From DATJBF01 sp035515475 (GTDB taxonomy: Bacteria > Verrucomicrobiota > Verrucomicrobiia > Palsa-1439): 64,000 bases of DNA. The translations under genes were made by a program, and so were the position numbers. The notes under the pieces are model-generated. The model worked only from the letters and a program-made list of their open reading frames with translations, was not told where the DNA came from and made no database searches. Shown piece by piece: positions 60,428 to 64,000 of this stretch. The number at the start of each line of letters is the position of its first letter. Within the stretch, counting starts at the first letter, position 1. Location: assembly GCA_035515475.1 (NCBI GenBank), contig DATJBF010000082.1:1-64000 (forward strand), read 5' to 3'.

Positions 60428-60892
60428 TTACAGCTTGAAGGCGTGGGGCAACAGTTCCGAGAGGAGGTGAACGCGCACGCGGCGCAGGTTGCGGGAGTCG
60501 GCACAAATGACGACCATCTCGCCGAACTCGGCCAACACCTGGCGGCAGGCGCCGCACGGGCTGAGCGAGGCGCTCGGTGCGACGACGGCCAGCGCCCGGA
60601 ATTTGCGGTGGCCGTCGCTGACGGCCTTGCCGACTGCGACGCGCTCGGCGCAATTCGTCAGGCCGTAGCTGGCGTTTTCGACGTTGACGCCGGTGTACAC
60701 CTCGCCGCTCCTGGTCAGGAGCGCGGCGCCGACGCGGAACTTCGAATACGGCGCGTGGGCATTGCGTTGAGCCGCTTTGGCGGCGGCGATGAGGCTGTTG
60801 TAGCGGCGCTCTATGAGCGCCGAAGGTTTAAGGATACGTTTCGGACGGCGGTCGTAGACCGCCGCTACAGGCTTTGCGCGCTTTCGTTTCAC
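60428..60892 (-). CDS. cdd: Cytidine deaminase with repeat-derived N-terminus
   Basis: Cdd converts cytidine to uridine in nucleoside salvage. The 154-residue protein has the conserved HAPYSKFRVGAAL, the zinc/proton-shuttle block NCAERVAVGKAV and PCGACRQVLAEF. Usual length is about 130. There is no start codon between the repeat element and the conserved region, so translation must start upstream: GTG 60892 overlaps the purine phosphorylase stop (GTGA), a normal coupling. The first 32 residues, including PVAAVYDRRPKRILKPSALI then ERRYNS, are encoded by the palindromic element at 60798-60869. Confidence 0.93.
   Translation of the reverse strand: MKRKRAKPVAAVYDRRPKRILKPSALIERRYNSLIAAAKAAQRNAHAPYSKFRVGAALLTRSGEVYTGVNVENASYGLTNCAERVAVGKAVSDGHRKFRALAVVAPSASLSPCGACRQVLAEFGEMVVICADSRNLRRVRVHLLSELLPHAFKL
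60798..60869. repeat. BIME-like repeat pair inside the cdd reading frame
   Basis: TTGTAGCGGCGCTCTATGAG at the start of 60798-60822 and its inverted partner at 60846-60869 share a TGTAGCGGCG head and a central palindrome. Read on the minus strand in the cdd frame they encode AAVYDRRP and IERRYNS. The layout matches the pair at 44016-44092. Confidence 0.75.
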
Positions 60893-61701
60893 AGCATTCC
60901 CAAGAATTCGCCGAGCAATTTTCCGAGTTTGTCCTGCGTGGCGCGGCCGACTTCCAGCACCTCGTCGTGCGAGAGTTTCTTGCTCGAGATTCCCGCCGCG
61001 AGGTTGGTGATGCACGAGAGGCCGGCGACCTCGATGTTGTGGTAGCGGGCCATGATGACTTCCGGAACGGTGCTCATGCCGACGGCGTCAGCTCCGATCC
61101 AGGCAAACGCCTTGATTTCCGCGGGAGTCTCGTAGCTCGGCCCCGTGGTCGCCAGATAAACACCCCGCCAGATGGGCATCTGCAGTTTCTCCGCCGCCGC
61201 GTCGAGTTTCTCGCGTAACCGCCCCGAGTAGGCCTGGGTCATGTCGATAAACTTGACGCCGTTTCCATTGGCGTTGCCGAGCAGCGGGTTGACCCCCATA
61301 AAATTGATGTGATCCTCGATGATCATCAGGTCGCCGGGTTTGTACTGGGGGTTGATGCCGCCCGCGGCGTTGGTGACGATCAATATCTTCACCCCCAGAG
61401 CGTCCACCACGTGAACGGGATAGGTGATTTCGGCAAGGCTGCGGCCCTCGTAGTAGTGAAACCGTCCGCTCAACACCATCAGCTTCTTGCCGGCGAATTC
61501 GCCAAAAATCATTTGGCCGGCATGGCCGGTGACCGTTGATTTCGGAAAGTGAGGGATGTCTCCGTACGGGATGGTGACCGGTTTGGCAATCTCCTTGGTG
61601 ATCCCGCCGAGGCCCGATCCAATCACCAGGGCGACCTCGGGCTTGAGACTCCCGATCTTTGATTCCAAAAACTCTTTCGTCTCTTTGACGTCTGCCAGCA
61701 T
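60889..61701 (-). CDS. Purine nucleoside phosphorylase
   Basis: This enzyme splits inosine or guanosine with phosphate. The 270-residue protein matches the trimeric PNP family: VALVIGSGLGGI, then VTGHAGQMIFGEFAGKK, VLSGRFHYYEGRS, VTNAAGGINPQYKPGDLMII, TGPSYETPAEI and GADAVGMSTVPEVI. ATG 61701 lies behind GAGGAA; a TTG further up would overlap the preceding gene. It sits between pyrimidine phosphorylase (13-nt gap) and cdd (4-nt overlap). Confidence 0.95.
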   Translation of the reverse strand: MLADVKETKEFLESKIGSLKPEVALVIGSGLGGITKEIAKPVTIPYGDIPHFPKSTVTGHAGQMIFGEFAGKKLMVLSGRFHYYEGRSLAEITYPVHVVDALGVKILIVTNAAGGINPQYKPGDLMIIEDHINFMGVNPLLGNANGNGVKFIDMTQAYSGRLREKLDAAAEKLQMPIWRGVYLATTGPSYETPAEIKAFAWIGADAVGMSTVPEVIMARYHNIEVAGLSCITNLAAGISSKKLSHDEVLEVGRATQDKLGKLLGEFLGML

Positions 61702-61714
61702 CTGGTCGAATTCC

Positions 61715-63073
61715 TCACTCGATCTTCGCGACAATAAGCTTGGGCCGGTCGGTCACGGTCTCCGTCGAAATGCCATACGCCTGTTGCACCATCCGCTCGG
61801 CTTCGGTCGCCTGTCCCGCGTCGTTGTAATGCATCACCATCAACGGCTCGCCCGATTTCACCGCGTCGCCAACTTTCTTCGGTTGCTCGAACCCGACTCC
61901 AAAATCGATCTTGTCGCTGGCCACTCTGCGTCCGCCGCCCAAGGCGATGACCGCGTACCCGATCTGGTCGCACTCGATCGAGCGCACATAACCCGACTTC
62001 GGTGCGGGGATGGGCCGCGTGTGCTTCGCCATCGGCAATCGCTTCACATCTTCGCAAACACGCGCGTCGCCTCCTTGCGCCGCGATCATCTCGGCAAATT
62101 TCCCGAGGGCTTCGTCGCTGGCGAGTTTCTTTTGCAGCATTTCGCGCGCGGCTGCAACATTTTTCGTCGCGCCGGCCATCAACAACATCTCCGCGGAGAG
62201 GGCAAGCGTGACTTCGAGGAGATCTTCGCAGGCAGGGACGCCTGTGCCACCGCCACCGCCGGCCATCAACTCGATGCACTCGCGCACTTCGAGCGCGTTG
62301 CCGATCTTCTGGCCGAGCGGTTGGTTCATGTCCGTTTGCAGCGCGCACATCTTCTTGCCGTAGCGTTTGCCGACTTCGACCATCGCTTTGGCGAGTTCGA
62401 GCGATGCCTCGCGCGTGCGCATGAACGCGCCGCTGCCCCATTTCACATCGAGCACCAAGCCATCCACATTCTCCGCCAGTTTCTTGCTCATGATGCTGGC
62501 CACGATGAGCGGCAGACACGATACCGTGGCCGTCACATCCCGTAGCGCGTACAACTTCTTGTCGGCGGGGGCGATTTCCGGCGTGGCGCCGATCATGCAA
62601 CAGCCGACCTTGTTGGTGACGCGCCGAAATTCGTCGAGCGGAAGGTTCGTGCGAAAACCGGCGATGCTTTCGAGCTTGTCGAGCGTGCCGCCCGTCGGGC
62701 CGAGTCCACGCCCTGAAATCATCGGCACTCTCACGCCGCAGGCAGCCACCAACGGGGCAATGATGAGCGAGGTCTTGTCGCCGATCCCGCCCGTGCTGTG
62801 TTTGTCGGCGTAGAACGGTGCGATGGAGTGCTGGAGTTTTGGAGTGCTGGACGGTCGCCACTGGACGACCTGGCCGCTCTCGACCATCGCGCGAGTCAAC
62901 CACATCGTCTCGTCGAAATTCATTCCCTGAAAACAAACGGCCATCGCCAGCGCTGACATCTGGTATTCCGGCAACTCGCCGCGCGTGAACCCGTCGATGA
63001 AGAAGCGGATCTCCTCTTCGGTCAACGCCTGTCCATCGCGCTTCTTCTGGATGATTTGAGCTGGCAGAAGCAT
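61715..63073 (-). CDS. deoA: Pyrimidine-nucleoside (thymidine) phosphorylase
   Basis: The 452-residue enzyme cleaves thymidine or uridine with phosphate. Motifs: IIQKKRDGQALTEEEIRFFI, FYADKHSTGGIGDKTSLIIAP, MISGRGLGPTGGTLDKLESI and LDVKWGSGAFMRT, then a C-terminal domain with RRVASDKIDFGVGF. Length is normal. A glycine run (GGGGGTG) occurs in the middle linker. It is the first enzyme of the salvage operon deoA-PNP-cdd. Confidence 0.95.
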   Translation of the reverse strand: MLLPAQIIQKKRDGQALTEEEIRFFIDGFTRGELPEYQMSALAMAVCFQGMNFDETMWLTRAMVESGQVVQWRPSSTPKLQHSIAPFYADKHSTGGIGDKTSLIIAPLVAACGVRVPMISGRGLGPTGGTLDKLESIAGFRTNLPLDEFRRVTNKVGCCMIGATPEIAPADKKLYALRDVTATVSCLPLIVASIMSKKLAENVDGLVLDVKWGSGAFMRTREASLELAKAMVEVGKRYGKKMCALQTDMNQPLGQKIGNALEVRECIELMAGGGGGTGVPACEDLLEVTLALSAEMLLMAGATKNVAAAREMLQKKLASDEALGKFAEMIAAQGGDARVCEDVKRLPMAKHTRPIPAPKSGYVRSIECDQIGYAVIALGGGRRVASDKIDFGVGFEQPKKVGDAVKSGEPLMVMHYNDAGQATEAERMVQQAYGISTETVTDRPKLIVAKIE

Positions 63074-63094
63074 AAAAGAGGAAGTTCTCGGCTG

Positions 63095-63700
63095 TCAGCC
63101 GCACCATTGACTTCTCGATTGCCAAAGAATCATGTCAAGGGTTCGCACTATGGTGATGCCTTCTAACTCCGGCAGTAGCGCGCATGTTTGGCGTAGGCAA
63201 TCAAGGTTACGTGTCAAATCGTGGCGAATGAGTTTCAAAACGGCAACCAAGCTTTCGCCCGTGTCCTCGTATCCAAGTTTCTTTGCCATTTGGGTATCGA
63301 CCGGCGGAATAAGGCGCGGCCTTTTCTTGTGGAGAATCTTCGTCGTTCTCGCGACGTCGATACCGGGAATACGCAGAAATTCGTTGAAAAGGCAGGCCAT
63401 GATGTGCCAGTCCTGCTCCTCAATCTGCTCGTATAGGCTGGTATGGTTCGGTAACTGCGACAAAAGGGAGGCGATGGGGTTCGAAGCCGCTTGTAGTTGC
63501 GCGACATTTTTTCTGGTCAGACCGGCGCCCAAAAAATTGGGGACCCACCACTCTAACGGTCCAATGCAATTGTCCTGTGCCACCGGCGCCAAGTCGTATA
63601 AACGAATGTCCCGCTGGCTTAGGTAGTTTCGAACAAGCTGCACCGAGTCGCCGACGCAAACAGGGTTCGCCGTCCATGTCTTTACATAAATCTCTGGCAT
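63095..63700 (-). CDS. Hypothetical protein, DUF6308-like
   Basis: The 201-residue soluble protein contains WWVPNFLGAGLTRKNV, the middle IEEQDWHIMACLFNEFLRIPG, and LIPPVDTQMAKKLGY near the C-terminus, which recall DUF6308 proteins resembling HhH-type DNA-glycosylase helices. The function is unknown. It lies 21 nt upstream of deoA and 4 nt downstream of another gene on the same strand, so it may be in the same transcript, although the content suggests an unrelated pair. Confidence 0.65.
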   Translation of the reverse strand: MPEIYVKTWTANPVCVGDSVQLVRNYLSQRDIRLYDLAPVAQDNCIGPLEWWVPNFLGAGLTRKNVAQLQAASNPIASLLSQLPNHTSLYEQIEEQDWHIMACLFNEFLRIPGIDVARTTKILHKKRPRLIPPVDTQMAKKLGYEDTGESLVAVLKLIRHDLTRNLDCLRQTCALLPELEGITIVRTLDMILWQSRSQWCG

Positions 63701-63704
63701 CGGA

Positions 63705-64000
63705 TCATTTCAAAGCTCGGAGAAAGGTTCGAAGTTCACGCTCGGCTTGCATGCGTCCAGATTTAACCTTCAAGAGAAGTGAAGAGGTCGCCTCCGTTTC
63801 TTTGTTTAGCTGAGCAACTTCCGCCTTCGCGCTCCTAATCTCTGCGTCGGTCTGTGCCAATGACTGTCGCAGGGCTTCTCCGTATTGACCTCCCGGAGCT
63901 TGCGGAGAAGGAGGTGGGTCTTGTCTGCTGTTCTGTACAATTACCTGTGTTCCCCGCCGAAGTGGAAGGGTCGGGTAACGACCTGCGTTTGGGTCTCTCG
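63705..64000 (-). CDS. C-terminal part of a coiled-coil protein, cut by window edge
   Basis: An open minus-strand frame enters from the right edge and stops with TGA at 63705-63707. It has no start codon inside the window. The 97 residues visible include a proline-rich segment (QDPPPSPQAPGGQYGE), then a heptad-rich coiled coil (AEIRSAKAEVAQLNKETEAT and QAERELRTFLRALK). The 4-nt spacing to the next gene start supports a real gene. The family is not recognised; a structural or assembly-type protein is possible. Confidence 0.55.
   Translation of the reverse strand, partial: RDPNAGRYPTLPLRRGTQVIVQNSRQDPPPSPQAPGGQYGEALRQSLAQTDAEIRSAKAEVAQLNKETEATSSLLLKVKSGRMQAERELRTFLRALK

Noticed and set aside
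61623..63125. 500-residue minus-strand frame over the thymidine phosphorylase gene
   Set aside because: Arginine-rich shadow; the 452-residue frame has all phosphorylase motifs.

Overview
The window looks like a chromosomal segment of a GC-rich Gram-negative bacterium, most likely from the Verrucomicrobiota. The reasons are a PEP-CTERM sorting tail, secreted pectate lyases carrying Ig-like and calcium-binding 'DPDGDG' segments, an HYR-repeat protein, a four-helix-bundle (S23-type) protein and dispersed palindromic elements. Taxonomy is inferred from gene style only; there is no rRNA or complete tRNA here.

Positions 1-11.7 kb are an accessory, probably mobile, region. A CRISPR array with 36-nt repeats (1-423) runs into a compact type III-A effector operon: an unusual Csb2-type Cas6 piece, an HD-less Cas10/Csm1, Csm2, Csm3 and Csm4. 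No Csm5, Csm6, Cas1 or Cas2 is visible. A second, decayed array (5584-5768) lies on the other side of the operon. Next come a MobF relaxase with a small partner gene (minus strand), a divergent oriT-like region with two matching hairpins and five 11-bp-spaced iterons, a small accessory gene, an excisionase-like gene, a cluster of four TGCGTGA sites, and the 5' half of a tRNA-Gly(UCC) gene that probably marks the element's right end. The integrase and the left end lie outside the window.

From 12 to 34 kb the region is chromosomal: secreted PEP-CTERM and HYR proteins, a SurA-like protein, proB-proA plus an unrecognised third gene, a minus-strand pectin-degradation set (two pectate lyases, GH28, GH105 and a secreted paralogue), adenosine deaminase, a TGS/uridine-kinase-like protein, and a NADAR gene broken by an in-frame amber codon.

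From 34 to 58 kb phosphate metabolism dominates. The minus-strand series is porin, pstS, pstC, pstA, pstB, phoU, ROK kinase, ppx, ppk, HD-CHAD. phoR and phoB follow, separated by a plus-strand DUF47-pit operon. Three Pho-box-like 11-bp direct repeats lie upstream of pstS, of phoB and between phoR and pit. An arsenic operon (arsC-arsR-acr3-arsM) with a perfect operator palindrome is embedded in this part.

The last 8 kb hold an ilvD with an in-frame insertion of about 180 residues, a nucleotidyltransferase gene interrupted by an in-frame opal codon, a MazEF-type toxin-antitoxin pair, and a nucleoside-salvage operon (pyrimidine phosphorylase, purine phosphorylase, cytidine deaminase). The N-terminus of the cytidine deaminase is encoded by a palindromic repeat element.
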